A stretch of 64,000 bases of DNA from a bacterium BMS3Abin14 (GTDB taxonomy: Bacteria > BMS3Abin14). The translations under genes and the position numbers were made by a program. The stretch is taken from positions 16,817 to 80,816 of the forward strand of contig BDTG01000039.1 in NCBI GenBank assembly GCA_002897695.1. The letters run 5' to 3'. The notes beneath the pieces were generated by a model that was not told where the DNA came from, searched no databases, and saw only the letters and a program-made list of their open reading frames with translations. Of the stretch, positions 26,047 to 36,276 are shown piece by piece (the stretch's first letter is position 1; every line of letters begins with the position of its first letter).

Positions 26047-27069
26047 CTAGAGATACTTCCCGGCAAGAATCTCGGCGATCTGGACCGCGTTAGTGGCGGC
26101 GCCTTTCCGAAGTTGATCGCCCGAAACCCAGAATGCCAGGCCGTTCACGGCAGAATAGTCCTTTCTGATCCTGCCCACGTAGCAGGTGTCACCCCCGGCG
26201 GTATAGATGGGCATCGGGTACTTATTCCCTGCCGGGTCGTCGAGCACCTCAACCCCGGGAGCAGCCGACAGAATTTCCCTGGCCTTTTCCGGCGTAATCT
26301 CTTTTTCAGTCTCTATGTTCACCGCTTCCGAATGGGCAGTCAGAACCGGCACCCTTACACAGGTTGCGGAAACCTGGATCTCATTATCATGGAACATTTT
26401 GCGGGTCTCGTTATGCATCTTCATCTCTTCCCTGGTATAGCCATTTTCAAGGAAGGAATCGACGTGGGGAATCACGTTAAAGAGCAGCGGATGAACAAAA
26501 GCCTGGACTTCCAGCGGTTTGCCGCTGCTCCAGTCCTTCGTCTGCTTTTTCAGCTCCTCAATGGCTTTGGCCCCGGCGCCGCTGGCGGACTGATAACTTG
26601 AGACAACGACCCTCTTGACCCGGCTGTAATCGTACAGGGGTTTGAGCGCCACCACCATGATAATGGTCGTACAGTTCGGGTTGGCCACAATCCCTTTTTT
26701 CGCGTAGTACCCCACGTCCCCGGGATTGACCTCCGGGACGATCAGGGGCACATCCGCATCCATTCGAAATGCCGAGGAGTTATCCACAACCACCGCCCCT
26801 GCATCCACCGCTGCCGGCGCAAATTCCAGGCTTTTTCCACCACCGGCGGAAAACAGGGCGATATCCACCCCGGAGAAGGAATCTTTCGTCAGCTCCTGTA
26901 CTGCCACATCTTCATCCAGCCACTTCAGGATTTTTCCTTTGGAACGGGAAGAAGCGAGATATCGGATCTCCCCTACAGGAAAGTTCCTCTCCTGGAGAAC
27001 CTTAATCATCAATTCTCCCACGGCGCCGGTGGCGCCGGCTATAGCTACCGTAAATTTTTTGCTGCCCAT
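26047..27069 (-). CDS. asd: aspartate-semialdehyde dehydrogenase
   Basis: 340 residues. The N-terminal Rossmann motif VAIAGATGAVGELMIKVL, the active-site loop GIVANPNCTTIIMVVAL (Cys about residue 130) and SYQSASGAGAKAIEEL, plus VRVPVLTAHSEAV with the substrate-binding region, are standard. It reduces aspartyl phosphate to the semialdehyde for lysine/DAP, threonine and methionine synthesis. It lies 42 bases after the aminotransferase gene. Confidence 0.97.
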   Translation of the reverse strand: MGSKKFTVAIAGATGAVGELMIKVLQERNFPVGEIRYLASSRSKGKILKWLDEDVAVQELTKDSFSGVDIALFSAGGGKSLEFAPAAVDAGAVVVDNSSAFRMDADVPLIVPEVNPGDVGYYAKKGIVANPNCTTIIMVVALKPLYDYSRVKRVVVSSYQSASGAGAKAIEELKKQTKDWSSGKPLEVQAFVHPLLFNVIPHVDSFLENGYTREEMKMHNETRKMFHDNEIQVSATCVRVPVLTAHSEAVNIETEKEITPEKAREILSAAPGVEVLDDPAGNKYPMPIYTAGGDTCYVGRIRKDYSAVNGLAFWVSGDQLRKGAATNAVQIAEILAGKYL

Positions 27070-27110
27070 TCGGACTTCTCCTTCGATTCCGGGACCTGAG
27101 TCCCACGTTC

Positions 27111-28280
27111 CTAAAACAGCGTTCGCAGCCCTCGAATAGCCTGTCTCGTCCTGTGTTCGTTTTCCACAAGGGCGAATCGAACATGACCATCACCCCCGGC
27201 GCCGAAACCGATCCCGGGAGACACTGCTACCTTGGTCTTCTTCATCGCCATGAGCGAAAACTCGAGGCTTCCCATCTCGCGAAATTTTTCGGGGATGGGT
27301 GCCCAAAGGAACATCGTCGCTTCCGGTTTTTCTACTTTCCACCCAATTCTGTTCAGCCCTTCAACCAGCACATCACGGCGGTTCCGGTAAATATCCACAG
27401 TTTCCTTAACACATTCCTCGGGGCCGTTCAGCGCTATTATGGACGCTATCTGTATCGGTTGAAACATCCCATAGTCCAGATAACTTTTGATACGGACCAG
27501 GGCTCCAACAAGTCTCGGATTTCCCACGACGAACCCCACACGCCAGCCCGGCATATTGTAGCTCTTGGAAAGCGTGAATATCTCAACACCAATATCCTTT
27601 GCCCCCGGCACCTGAAGGAGGCTGGGCGCCTTGTAGCCGTCAAAGACGATGTCAGCGTAGGCCAGATCATGGATCACGAACAGATCGTACTCCCTGGCCA
27701 ACTCAACTACCCTCTCGAAAAATGAAAGATGGACCGTGTAGGTTGTGGGGTTGTTGGGATAGTTGAGCAGGAGGATCTTCGGCCTCGGCCACGTACCCTT
27801 GATCGTTTCTTCCACCCCCGCGAGGAAATCATCCTCGTTGCCGAGACTGGGGACGCTTTTGACGTCGGCGTTGGCGATAATCGCGCTGTAAAAGTGTATT
27901 GGATAGCATGGATCCGGGACGATCACCGTATCGCCAGGCGCTACCATGGCGAGGATCAGGTGTGAAATGCCCTCCTTGGACCCGATTGTGGCAACCACCT
28001 CGCTGTCGGGGTCCAGATCCACACCGTACCTCCTGTCATACCAGTCGGCCATGGCGGACCGTAGCTTGTATATCCCCCGGGAAACGGAATACCGGTGGTT
28101 CCGGGGATCCTTTACGGCCGAAATCATCTTCTCGACGATATGGGGAGGCGTAGGAAGATCCGGGTTGCCCATGCCGAAATCAACGATGTCATCACCCCTG
28201 ACCCGGGCCTTGTACTTGTGCTCGTTTACAATGTTGAAGACGTAGGGCGGAAGCCTCTTAATCCGGTAGAACTCTTCCAT
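27111..28280 (-). CDS. alaC: PLP-dependent class I/II aminotransferase (AlaC-like alanine transaminase)
   Basis: 389 residues. [61 protein letters not shown] and the PLP-lysine loop [19 protein letters not shown] (about residue 235) identify a fold-type I aminotransferase of the AlaC/LL-DAP aminotransferase branch. It most likely makes alanine from pyruvate and glutamate; a role in DAP synthesis is the alternative, since asd follows. Confidence 0.88.
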   Translation of the reverse strand: MEEFYRIKRLPPYVFNIVNEHKYKARVRGDDIVDFGMGNPDLPTPPHIVEKMISAVKDPRNHRYSVSRGIYKLRSAMADWYDRRYGVDLDPDSEVVATIGSKEGISHLILAMVAPGDTVIVPDPCYPIHFYSAIIANADVKSVPSLGNEDDFLAGVEETIKGTWPRPKILLLNYPNNPTTYTVHLSFFERVVELAREYDLFVIHDLAYADIVFDGYKAPSLLQVPGAKDIGVEIFTLSKSYNMPGWRVGFVVGNPRLVGALVRIKSYLDYGMFQPIQIASIIALNGPEECVKETVDIYRNRRDVLVEGLNRIGWKVEKPEATMFLWAPIPEKFREMGSLEFSLMAMKKTKVAVSPGIGFGAGGDGHVRFALVENEHRTRQAIRGLRTLF

Positions 28281-28397
28281 GGGAAATCCTCTCCGTTAAT
28301 TACTGTGATAAAATCGTAAGAAGTCCATTCGTGGAAAAACATTTCCTTACCACCAGGCCCATGAGGTGTCAATAATTCCAAGGTCGTAAAAAATCCA

Positions 28398-28886
28398 TCA
28401 ATGAAGTACGAGATATTCGTCAATGGCCGAAGCCGCCAGTGTTCTGTATGCGTCTCCCCTGGGGAAGAAGGTCACTTTTCTGCCGATATCTTCATATTCC
28501 ATCTCGATTAACAGATTCTCGGGGGTCATGGCGTCCGGCTCTCGCTCAACCCATTCGATAATGACAACTCCGGCGCCGTCAAGGACATCCCGGTAGCCGG
28601 TGGAATCCAGGTCCTCCCGTCCCGCAATTCGATAGAGATCAAGATGATACAGGGTCAACTCACGGCATGGATAATTTTGAAGGATGGTAAATGTCGGGCT
28701 GGAAACAGAATGTCCCTCAGCAATCCCCATGCCCTCCGCCAGACCCCGGACAAGGGTCGTCTTCCCCGCGCCCATAGGCCCGGAAAGACCGATGACGGCG
28801 CCCTCGAATACATGCCTCCCAACGGACAGCCCAAGGGCCAGCATCTCATCGGGTCCGGTGATGGAGAGAGGTTTGGGTCCTTTCAT
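28398..28886 (-). CDS. tsaE: tRNA N6-threonylcarbamoyladenosine synthesis ATPase TsaE
   Basis: 162 residues. Walker A GPMGAGKTTLVRGLAEGMG near residue 40, SPTFTILQNYPC, and LYHLDLYRIAGREDLDSTGYRD with IIEWVER (Walker B region) define TsaE. It powers the TsaBD complex that makes t6A37 in ANN-decoding tRNAs. The ATG overlaps the CBS gene's stop by four bases. Confidence 0.95.
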   Translation of the reverse strand: MKGPKPLSITGPDEMLALGLSVGRHVFEGAVIGLSGPMGAGKTTLVRGLAEGMGIAEGHSVSSPTFTILQNYPCRELTLYHLDLYRIAGREDLDSTGYRDVLDGAGVVIIEWVEREPDAMTPENLLIEMEYEDIGRKVTFFPRGDAYRTLAASAIDEYLVLH

Positions 28887-29341
28887 CCCCTGGTTGATGC
28901 GAGGGCCCTGATAATTTCCCGTTTTCCAACAATACCGGCGGCATGGCCGTTTTCCATGACGGGCAGAAAGTGTACGCCATCCTCGGTCATGATGGTGGCA
29001 ATGTCCGGCAGAGATGTGTCGGGCTTGATTGTTACCGGGTTCATGGTGTAGATGTCAGCGACTTTGCTTGCCAGCATTCGATGAAGCTCCTTCTTGAAAT
29101 GTTCGGAACTCTCCAGGTAGATAGCCGCATCGAAGAGCGAGACGACAGTGGGCAGGTGGAGGTTCTTCTCCTTGGCGATCAGGTCGCTCTCTGTCACCAC
29201 CCCGAGGAGTTTACTTTTTTTATCAACCACGACCGCCCCGGTGACATGCTGCCGCAAGAAAAGCCGGGCAAGTTCCTCAACCCCCATGTCGGGAGACACT
29301 GTCAGAAACGTTTTTTTCATCATCTGTGAAGCATTCAACAT
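28883..29341 (-). CDS. CBS-domain pair protein
   Basis: About 152 residues from ATG 29341, which has GGAG six bases upstream; longer starts to 29401 are open. It consists of two CBS motifs: MMKKTFLTVSPDMGVEELARLF with GAVVVDKKSKLLGVVTESDL, and IYTMNPVTIKPDTSLPDIATIM with VHFLPVMENGHAAGIVGKREII. CBS pairs bind adenosyl ligands and regulate other proteins; stand-alone ones have no enzymatic activity. It lies between nnr and tsaE in the operon. Confidence 0.92.
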   Translation of the reverse strand: MLNASQMMKKTFLTVSPDMGVEELARLFLRQHVTGAVVVDKKSKLLGVVTESDLIAKEKNLHLPTVVSLFDAAIYLESSEHFKKELHRMLASKVADIYTMNPVTIKPDTSLPDIATIMTEDGVHFLPVMENGHAAGIVGKREIIRALASTRG

Positions 29342-29436
29342 CGGCATCTCCATTGGGCTGAAGATCACCCATCCAGATTGATAGGGGGGCAACAAATCCA
29401 CCTGTCTGCGTGCGAGGCGCAGGCAAGTTCATGGTT

Positions 29437-31011
29437 CTATGCTCCATGTAAATCGAACAGAATCTTTTTCAACGCGCAGCCTATATTGTCAAGGATGCTC
29501 ACGGCCGTCAGACTGTGCTGGGTCAACGCTTCAGCTGCCAGGTCCCCGGCAACCCCATGCAGATATACGGAAGCCAGCGCGCTTGTAAGAGCATCTTCGC
29601 CCCGGGCCAGAAGGGCGCCGATCATTCCGGTCAGGACATCCCCGGCGCCCGCGGTCGCCATCCCTGGATTTCCTGTAGGATTAATGAAAAATCTGCCGTC
29701 CGGAGTGGCCACGACCGTCCCGGCGCCCTTGAGAACGACAACGCAGCCGGATCTTCCGGCACAGGACAGGGCTGCCCCTACCCGATCTTCCTGGACCATG
29801 GAGCTGCTCATGTCCAGCAGCCGGGCCATCTCTCCGGGATGTGGTGTCAAGACCGTTTTCCCTTTTCTTTTGCGCAGGGATTCCGGATTCCCGTTCAGGG
29901 CGTTTAAAGCATCAGCGTCAGCCACGACGGGAAATCCCTCCCAGGAGAGAACCTCTCTCACCAGTTCCGCAGTCTCATTCTGCACCGTGAGCCCCGGTCC
30001 GATGGCCATGGCGCTCCTCTCGCCGACAAGCTGTTTCAGGGCAATTTTCCCGTTAGCGGAGAGGGTTCCGTCGCTGGTTTCAGGAATAGGAGCCGTCATT
30101 ATCTCCGGGACTGCGGCATCCACCGCCCAGACCGCAGAGACGGGCAGGGCGAGGGTTACCAGACCAGCACCGGAGGCGAGAGCGGCCCTGGCAGCAAGGA
30201 TCCCGGCGCCCGTTTTTCCCATGGACCCGGAACAGACGAGAAGATGTCCGAAGGTACCCTTATGGGAATCCTCCCAACGCGGGGAAAAGGCTGAAATGAC
30301 CGGTTCCGGCCCCATAATCTCACCGGGAAATTCCGTTCCGTTCTCCGCGGCCGCGGGAATGCCGATATCGGCGACAACAACCTCTCCGGCAAAATGGGCT
30401 CCTGGATACAGAACAAGTCCCAGTTTGGGATATCCAAAGGTGACCGTCACGTCAGCCATCACAGCCTCCCCCATGGGAAGGCCCGTATGGCCGTTGATTC
30501 CGGAAGGGATATCCGCGGAGACAACGATGCCGGGACATGCGTTAATGGCCCTGACCGATTCCGCAGACAGCCCATCGATGTCTCTGTGGAGGCCCGTGCC
30601 AAAAAGCGCGTCAATGACGATATCAGAGTCTCCCAGGCGTTTTCGCTCCATTTCCATGTCGGCCGGGAAATGAACTACCTTAACCGGCAGGCCCAAGTTC
30701 CCCAGAATACGAAGTTGGGACCTGGCATCCCCCCGAAAGGAACCTTTTCGGGCAGTCAGAAATACCATTACCTCATGCCCACGATCGGCGAGATGCCTGG
30801 CAGCCACCATGCCGTCTCCGCCATTGTTTCCGGGGCCGCAGACAACCGATATCTTCGCAGGACCCTGGCCGGCCCCCTGGGGAAGACGCCTCTCGACCTC
30901 ATCAACGAGAGAAAGGCCCGCGTTTTCCATAAGGACCATGGATGGAATCCCGATCTCCTGTATGGCCCTGGAATCGAGCTCCCTCATCTGCGAAGGGGTG
31001 ACCAGCCTCAA
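29437..31011 (-). CDS. nnr: bifunctional NAD(P)H-hydrate epimerase/dehydratase
   Basis: About 524 residues. Residues 1-215 form the epimerase (YjeF N) domain with VVCGPGNNGGDGMVAARHLADRG; residues about 230-510 form the ADP/ATP-dependent dehydratase with GHLLVCSGSMGKTGAGILAARAALASGAG, VLTPHPGEMARLL and NPTGNPGMATAGAGDVLTGMI. It repairs hydrated NAD(P)H. I choose TTG 31011, one base after the acpS stop with GGAG seven bases upstream, over an upstream start at 31038 inside acpS. Confidence 0.93.
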   Translation of the reverse strand: MRLVTPSQMRELDSRAIQEIGIPSMVLMENAGLSLVDEVERRLPQGAGQGPAKISVVCGPGNNGGDGMVAARHLADRGHEVMVFLTARKGSFRGDARSQLRILGNLGLPVKVVHFPADMEMERKRLGDSDIVIDALFGTGLHRDIDGLSAESVRAINACPGIVVSADIPSGINGHTGLPMGEAVMADVTVTFGYPKLGLVLYPGAHFAGEVVVADIGIPAAAENGTEFPGEIMGPEPVISAFSPRWEDSHKGTFGHLLVCSGSMGKTGAGILAARAALASGAGLVTLALPVSAVWAVDAAVPEIMTAPIPETSDGTLSANGKIALKQLVGERSAMAIGPGLTVQNETAELVREVLSWEGFPVVADADALNALNGNPESLRKRKGKTVLTPHPGEMARLLDMSSSMVQEDRVGAALSCAGRSGCVVVLKGAGTVVATPDGRFFINPTGNPGMATAGAGDVLTGMIGALLARGEDALTSALASVYLHGVAGDLAAEALTQHSLTAVSILDNIGCALKKILFDLHGA

Positions 31012-31012
31012 G

Positions 31013-31390
31013 TTATTTCTCCAGAATGACGATCGCAATGGCGCATTCGTCGGTATGCGTCAGGCTCAGATGTATTTTTTCCACCTCCATGGAGTCCGCC
31101 AGTTCCCTGGCTCTTCCCTGAAGGGTGATATATGGCTTCCCGAGTTCATCGTTAAGAATATTTACGTTTGTCCAGGACATGCCCTCCCTAAGTCCCTTGC
31201 CCAGCGCCTTGAAGAAAGCCTCCTTTGCGGCGAATCTTGCCGCCAGGTGGAAATGCGGCTCCCCCTTGGACCTGGAATAGTTCAACTCATCCTCCGTAAA
31301 TACCCGGTCCTCCACTCTCTCGGCCCATTTAAGCAGCATCTCCTGCATGCGTTTGGTCTGGACATTATCCAGCCCCACCCCGATGATCAT
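31013..31390 (-). CDS. acpS: holo-[acyl-carrier-protein] synthase
   Basis: 125 residues. [15 protein letters not shown] at the N-terminus carries the Mg-binding aspartate, and [19 protein letters not shown] around residue 47 is the family signature; [15 protein letters not shown] is the C-terminal strand. It moves phosphopantetheine from CoA to ACP. It overlaps pdxJ by four bases. Confidence 0.96.
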   Translation of the reverse strand: MIIGVGLDNVQTKRMQEMLLKWAERVEDRVFTEDELNYSRSKGEPHFHLAARFAAKEAFFKALGKGLREGMSWTNVNILNDELGKPYITLQGRARELADSMEVEKIHLSLTHTDECAIAIVILEK

Positions 31391-32133
31391 TTTGCCCCTC
31401 CCATCACCGCCTTCATGTCGTGGACGGCCCTCTCAATCCCTACCATAATGGCCTTGGCAATTATGCTGTGGCCGATATTCACCTCTACAACCTCTGCAAT
31501 ACCGACGATTCTTTGAACATTTCTGTAATCCAGCCCGTGTCCCGCCACGACCTCCATACGCAGCTTGTCGGTGATTTTGGCTGCGTTAAGGATTCTCTGA
31601 AATTCGGCCTCGGCATCCTCCGGGGTTTTTGCATCGGCATATTTACCCGTGTGGAGCTCCACGGCGTTCGCCCCTATTCTGTGACATGCCTTGATCTGGT
31701 CAACGTCAGGATCTACAAAAATGCTCACCCGTATCTCGGCATCCTGGAGCAGCCGAACAGTTTTTTTGAGGAAATCCACGTTCATGCCGACCTCAAGGCC
31801 GCCCTCGGTGGTCAGTTCCTCCCTGCGTTCCGGAACCAGGGTCGCGGAATCCGGTTTTATCTCCAGCGCAGTTTTCACCATCTCCGAAGTGGCAGCCATC
31901 TCAAGATTGAGCCTGGTTTTTACCGTCTTCCTCAGGATAAACAGGTCCCGGTCCTGAATGTGGCGCCGGTCCTCCCTCAGGTGTACCGTAATCCCGTCAC
32001 ACCCGGCCAATTCTGCCAGGACAGCGGCTTCCACCGGATCCGGCACCTGCACCCGCCGGGCCTGTCTGACCGTGGCAACGTGGTCAACATTGACCCCCAA
32101 TCTTACATAACCCTCACCTGTTCGGCGCATCAT
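31387..32133 (-). CDS. pdxJ: pyridoxine 5'-phosphate synthase PdxJ
   Basis: 248 residues. [30 protein letters not shown] and the ending [17 protein letters not shown] are classical, with the catalytic His in NVDHV. It joins aminoacetone phosphate derivatives and deoxyxylulose phosphate to make pyridoxine phosphate. The order glmM-pdxJ-acpS with overlapping ends is a common bacterial arrangement. Confidence 0.97.
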   Translation of the reverse strand: MMRRTGEGYVRLGVNVDHVATVRQARRVQVPDPVEAAVLAELAGCDGITVHLREDRRHIQDRDLFILRKTVKTRLNLEMAATSEMVKTALEIKPDSATLVPERREELTTEGGLEVGMNVDFLKKTVRLLQDAEIRVSIFVDPDVDQIKACHRIGANAVELHTGKYADAKTPEDAEAEFQRILNAAKITDKLRMEVVAGHGLDYRNVQRIVGIAEVVEVNIGHSIIAKAIMVGIERAVHDMKAVMGGAK

Positions 32134-32157
32134 GTCCCGTCACCTTCTTTCTTTGGT

Positions 32158-33525
32158 TCATCCGATATCTCCGCACCCGAGGCGGCTGGTCAGTTCATCA
32201 CAAATACGTTGGGAAACCTCCTTTGCCAACGGCCCCGAAGCACACGATACCGTCACACGGAGGAGAGGTTCTGTTCCGGAATACCTCAGGCTGAGGAGGT
32301 GGTCATCCCCCATGGCATCTCTTGCATCGAGGATGATCCGCCGGTACCAGGATTGTTCCTCCAGGGGTGGTTTACTCTGGACCTTCAGGTTTCTCATGAC
32401 CTGGGGATAGCGTACCCATCCGCCCTTCAACTCACTGAGGGTTCTGCCGGTCCTCACCATGACCCTGAGAACCTGAAGTGCGGTGATTATCCCGTCACCC
32501 GTGGTGGTGTGATCAAGAAAAATTATGTGTCCTGAGGGTTCTCCACCGACAATGGCCCCGGTGCTGATCATCTCCTCAAGAACGTAGCGGTCTCCGACCG
32601 GAGCCCGGATAACCCTGATGCCCCGGCTCTTCATGCTGCTCTCAAGGCCCATGTTGGTCATCACAGTTCCCACCATTGTGCGCCCTGAAAGATTTTTTTC
32701 CTCGTCCATCCGGGAGGCGCAGATAAAGAGGACGTCATCACCGTCGAGGATCTCTCCCCCGGAATCGGCCAGAATCACCCTGTCTCCGTCACCGTCCAAT
32801 GCCAGCCCGAGGTCTGCGCCGGTTTCCACTACTTTGCGGGCCATAAACTCCGGATTGGTTGAACCACACCCTAAATTTATGTTCATGCCGTCCGGATCAT
32901 CGCCAATGGTAATGACATCGGCGCCAAGCTCGGAAAAAATGGCGGGGGCAACCTTGTAGGTGGCTCCATGGGCGCAGTCCACAACAATTTTTAACCCGTC
33001 AAGGGTCATATCCCTCGGGATGCTGGACTTGGCAAAAACTATGTAGCGTCCCTCGGCATCGTCTAACCGGAATGCCCGGCCAACGTCAGAATGGGTAGGT
33101 CTGGGAAGGTCCTCACGATCCATGAGATGTTCAATTTCCGCCTCATCTGCGTCCGGGAGCTTCATTCCGTCCCGCCCGAAAAATTTGATCCCGTTGTCCT
33201 GAAAAGGGTTATGGGACGCAGAAATTATGATCCCGGCATCTGCCCTCATGGAACGGGTAATAAAGGCAATTGCAGGGGTCGGCATGGGACCGACCAGGTA
33301 AACGTCCGTTCCCATGGAACATATGCCGGACATCAGGGCTGATTCGATCATGTAACCGGAAAGTCTGGTGTCCTTTCCGATAATTATCCTGGGTTTGCCC
33401 TTTCTGTTATGAAAAAAAACACCGGCGGCCATTCCGAGTTTAAGGGCAACTTCGGGCACGATAGGAAAACGGTTGGCCTCTCCTCTAACTCCATCAGTGC
33501 CGAAAAGTTCTCTTTTATTGGTCAT
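32158..33525 (-). CDS. glmM: phosphoglucosamine mutase
   Basis: About 455 residues. LFGTDGVRGEANRFP at the start, the phosphoserine loop ISASHNPFQDNGIKFFG (about residue 100), the Mg site LALDGDGDRVILAD and GGEPSGHIIF substrate loop all fit GlmM. It interconverts glucosamine-6-P and -1-P for peptidoglycan and LPS. Start MTNKRELF at 33525 is preferred on family length; ATG 33543 is possible. Linked to cdaA-cdaR as in Firmicutes. Confidence 0.95.
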   Translation of the reverse strand: MTNKRELFGTDGVRGEANRFPIVPEVALKLGMAAGVFFHNRKGKPRIIIGKDTRLSGYMIESALMSGICSMGTDVYLVGPMPTPAIAFITRSMRADAGIIISASHNPFQDNGIKFFGRDGMKLPDADEAEIEHLMDREDLPRPTHSDVGRAFRLDDAEGRYIVFAKSSIPRDMTLDGLKIVVDCAHGATYKVAPAIFSELGADVITIGDDPDGMNINLGCGSTNPEFMARKVVETGADLGLALDGDGDRVILADSGGEILDGDDVLFICASRMDEEKNLSGRTMVGTVMTNMGLESSMKSRGIRVIRAPVGDRYVLEEMISTGAIVGGEPSGHIIFLDHTTTGDGIITALQVLRVMVRTGRTLSELKGGWVRYPQVMRNLKVQSKPPLEEQSWYRRIILDARDAMGDDHLLSLRYSGTEPLLRVTVSCASGPLAKEVSQRICDELTSRLGCGDIG

Positions 33526-33576
33526 TTCAGGCATTATCCTCATGTTTTACATCAATTCCAGCACGCCGGGCGGCGA

Positions 33577-34272
33577 TCATTTTCCCTTTGATCCCGGTTT
33601 GCTGGGCGGAATCTTATCCTTTACGTGCGTTATGGGTACAGTAACAGTGACCATGGGCTTTCCTACAACACGAACCATGTGATCAGGCCTTACAAGGGAC
33701 ACCTTCATTTTTACGGTCGCAACTGCACCTTCGATAATCACCGGAGCTGTCATGACTGAATGAAGCGGCCTGACCTGGGACCTGGGGCCACGTATCTCGA
33801 TCGTTGCAGGATCCGAGACCGGATCACCGGCCACAAACCCTTTAGAGGGTTCGCCCTTAACCACAGGGACAACGTGCAACCGCCTCTGGAGGGTCATCTC
33901 AAGTTTGAGACTCACGGAAGAGGGGCTGATCCTCCGTACGGTTGTTTGTTCAGGAACCCTGACATCCCCGGGATAAAGTTCAAAAGTTGTCACGCCCTCA
34001 ACGGCTCCGCTCAGGTCCAGGGGAATGGTAATACCCATCCGGGATATTCGGGCAACGATTCTCCTTGGTCCGGAGATACGGACATCCGTCCTTTCCACCG
34101 GCCCCTTGACCACCTCCATCTCTGAGGGAAGATTATGAAGCACAATAGGAATCCCCAGACTGATCTCCATCTCTCTGCCTCCTGTGCCTCTGTTGATTAC
34201 AACCCAGAGGAAAAGGGCCAGAAACAGGGAAAAAAGCTTAAGCGGCAGGTTTTTTTTCAGTACCGACAGCAA
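33577..34272 (-). CDS. cdaR: YbbR-domain protein, regulator of the diadenylate cyclase
   Basis: 231 residues with one N-terminal membrane span (LPLKLFSLFLALFLWVVINRG) followed by about two YbbR beta-domains, e.g. VYPGDVRVPEQTTVRRISPSSV-type strands around residue 95. CdaR is the extracytoplasmic modulator of CdaA. The gene start overlaps the cdaA stop by about 35 bases, supporting a membrane complex; glmM follows 33 or more bases later. Confidence 0.88.
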   Translation of the reverse strand: MLSVLKKNLPLKLFSLFLALFLWVVINRGTGGREMEISLGIPIVLHNLPSEMEVVKGPVERTDVRISGPRRIVARISRMGITIPLDLSGAVEGVTTFELYPGDVRVPEQTTVRRISPSSVSLKLEMTLQRRLHVVPVVKGEPSKGFVAGDPVSDPATIEIRGPRSQVRPLHSVMTAPVIIEGAVATVKMKVSLVRPDHMVRVVGKPMVTVTVPITHVKDKIPPSKPGSKGK

Positions 34273-35074
34273 CGCGTAATCTCTCCCACCAGTGCCCCGG
34301 CTTCAGCGGTTTTCTGCTTCCGGCCAGGAGTTTTTCCAGCATCATCTTCAGTTCATCCGTTTCCAGGCGCGAATACAGTTTTCCCTCGCAGGCTGTTGAT
34401 ATTTTTCCGGTCTCCTCAGATACAACAACTACAACCGCGTCTGTCTCCTCTGTCAGCCCCAGGGCGGCTCTGTGACGAGTCCCCAGGATTTTCTCCAGAC
34501 GAGGATTGAGGGTCAAAGGGAGGAAGCAGCGGGCCGCGGCCACAGTGCCTCCGCCTATGATTACCGCGCCATCGTGAATTGGCGAGAAGGGCATGAAGAT
34601 TGACATAAGAAGGTCCTTGCTGATGTTTCCGTTGATGGCCAATCCCTTCTCGATGTAGTTTTTCAGCCCGGTGGAACGTTCCAGAACAATCAGTGCCCCA
34701 ATGCGACGGTTTGACAGAGCAGCGACAGTCTTTACAACCTCTTCAATAAGGTGTTTCTGCTCCCCTGGGTTGGCCCCGGTCAAAGGGTTGGACCCAACCA
34801 GAGCCAGCGCTCTTCTTATCTCGTTCTGGAACAGGATGACGATGATTATGACGATGGATCCAAGGAATGTCTGAAGAATCCATGTTAGCGTATTGAGTTC
34901 GGTACCCTGGGCGAACAGATAAGCGACCCCAAGAACGACAAGCCCAAAGACCATCTGTATGGCTCTGGTCCCGCGTATAAGAGTCAGGATCCAGTAGAGG
35001 ATCACCGTAACCAGAGCAACGTCGGCTATATCCTGCCACCTTAAACTCTTGAGAAACTCCAGGATGAGCGGCAT
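34238..35074 (-). CDS. cdaA: diadenylate cyclase CdaA
   Basis: 278 residues. Three N-terminal membrane spans are followed by the DAC domain, with RRIGALIVLERSTGL, the catalytic DGA motif in SPIHDGAVIIGG (about residue 168) and GTRHRAALGLTEETDA (the RHR motif, about residue 200). It makes c-di-AMP from two ATP at the membrane, controlling osmolyte uptake and wall synthesis. The gene shares one base with folP and lies in the conserved cdaA-cdaR-glmM block. Confidence 0.96.
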   Translation of the reverse strand: MPLILEFLKSLRWQDIADVALVTVILYWILTLIRGTRAIQMVFGLVVLGVAYLFAQGTELNTLTWILQTFLGSIVIIIVILFQNEIRRALALVGSNPLTGANPGEQKHLIEEVVKTVAALSNRRIGALIVLERSTGLKNYIEKGLAINGNISKDLLMSIFMPFSPIHDGAVIIGGGTVAAARCFLPLTLNPRLEKILGTRHRAALGLTEETDAVVVVVSEETGKISTACEGKLYSRLETDELKMMLEKLLAGSRKPLKPGHWWERLRVAVGTEKKPAA

Positions 35075-36276
35075 CAGTTTACCCGTACCTTGATCCGATC
35101 AACAATCTTCAGTGCCCTGACCGTTTGGACCACATCGTGGACCCTGACCATATCGGCGCCACCGAGCACAGCTGCCGAGGCAGCAGCCACAGAACCTTCC
35201 AGCCGGTCGGTCACCTCCGTCCCGAGGATGTTTCCTATGAACGACTTCCTTGATGCTCCGACCATAACGGCTGTCCCGATGGACCTGAGTTCCCCTGCCC
35301 GGGCAATAAGTTCCACATTCTGCTCCGTATCCTTCCCGAAGCCTATCCCGGGGTCTACACAGAGCCTTTCGTGCGGGTTCCCTGCTGCCTCCGCCCGGCA
35401 AACGGCCGCATCAAGAAAGGAATAAACCTCCGCCATGAGGTCCCGGTATGAGAGGCCGGCCTGCATGTTCCGTGGTTCTCCCCTGGTGTGCATGAGGATG
35501 GCGGACGCCTCGGCATCCACCGCAACGGACGCCATCCCGTCATCGAAGGACATCCCGCTGATATCATTGATGACCGAGGCTCCCGAGGCAAGAGCCCTCC
35601 TGGCCACCGAAGCCCGGGTCGTGTCAACAGAGATCACCCGAACCCCTTCCCCGGCTAGCTCCTCGATCACGGGAATGACCCTGGAAAGCTCCACTTCAGG
35701 GTCCACCCTTCCGGCGCCTGGTCTGGTGGACTCCCCACCGACATCCACGATGTCAGCTCCCTGCCGGATCATCTCCAACCCTCTGGCGACGGCCTTTGAC
35801 GGATCGACGTACTGTCCGCCATCCGAGAATGAATCCTCCGTGACGTTGAGAATCCCCATGACAAGGGTCTTGCCGTCTTCCAGAAGGTTCCTGCCGTTAA
35901 CCACAAAATGGCGGGAAGAGCCAAGTGTTTTCACGGCGCCCTCCAGGGAGTCGGCAAGCCCTCCCAGTCCAAACGGCTGGCCTTTCAGCTTACTGACCAG
36001 TCTTCCAACCTGGAGGGAAGTGCCCATGATCAAAGCCGGAGTTTTGTCAATGGTCAATCCGGCGGCATCACGCCGCAACGCCACATCTCCGCCAAGGGAA
36101 AGCATATCCTGCTTGAGAATCAGAGCGGCTCTGATATCTATGGCATCAACCCTGATCAGGAGGTGGGATGCCTTGTCCTGCATGATCCTGATTCCCTCTG
36201 GATCAACACCCAGACGGGTCATTTCATCACGGATGCCCTCAGGAGTCAGACGAAGGATTCTCGGTCGCAGTGTCAT
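35074..36276 (-). CDS. folP: dihydropteroate synthase with N-terminal extension
   Basis: 400 residues, about 120 more than E. coli FolP. The core is complete: [64 protein letters not shown] and [15 protein letters not shown]. The first roughly 110 residues form a separate small domain ([21 protein letters not shown]) seen in some bacterial DHPS but of unknown role. It condenses pterin pyrophosphate with p-aminobenzoate in folate synthesis. It overlaps ftsH by 38 bases. Confidence 0.93.
   Translation of the reverse strand: MTLRPRILRLTPEGIRDEMTRLGVDPEGIRIMQDKASHLLIRVDAIDIRAALILKQDMLSLGGDVALRRDAAGLTIDKTPALIMGTSLQVGRLVSKLKGQPFGLGGLADSLEGAVKTLGSSRHFVVNGRNLLEDGKTLVMGILNVTEDSFSDGGQYVDPSKAVARGLEMIRQGADIVDVGGESTRPGAGRVDPEVELSRVIPVIEELAGEGVRVISVDTTRASVARRALASGASVINDISGMSFDDGMASVAVDAEASAILMHTRGEPRNMQAGLSYRDLMAEVYSFLDAAVCRAEAAGNPHERLCVDPGIGFGKDTEQNVELIARAGELRSIGTAVMVGASRKSFIGNILGTEVTDRLEGSVAAASAAVLGGADMVRVHDVVQTVRALKIVDRIKVRVN

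Noticed and set aside
29378-30673. A 431-residue plus-strand frame, rich in Ala/Ser/Thr
   Set aside because: It is antisense to the nnr gene and reflects high third-position GC; no family signature.
31012-31038. Longer start for nnr inside acpS
   Set aside because: TTG 31011 has GGAG at seven bases and follows the acpS stop directly; the added residues have no family match.
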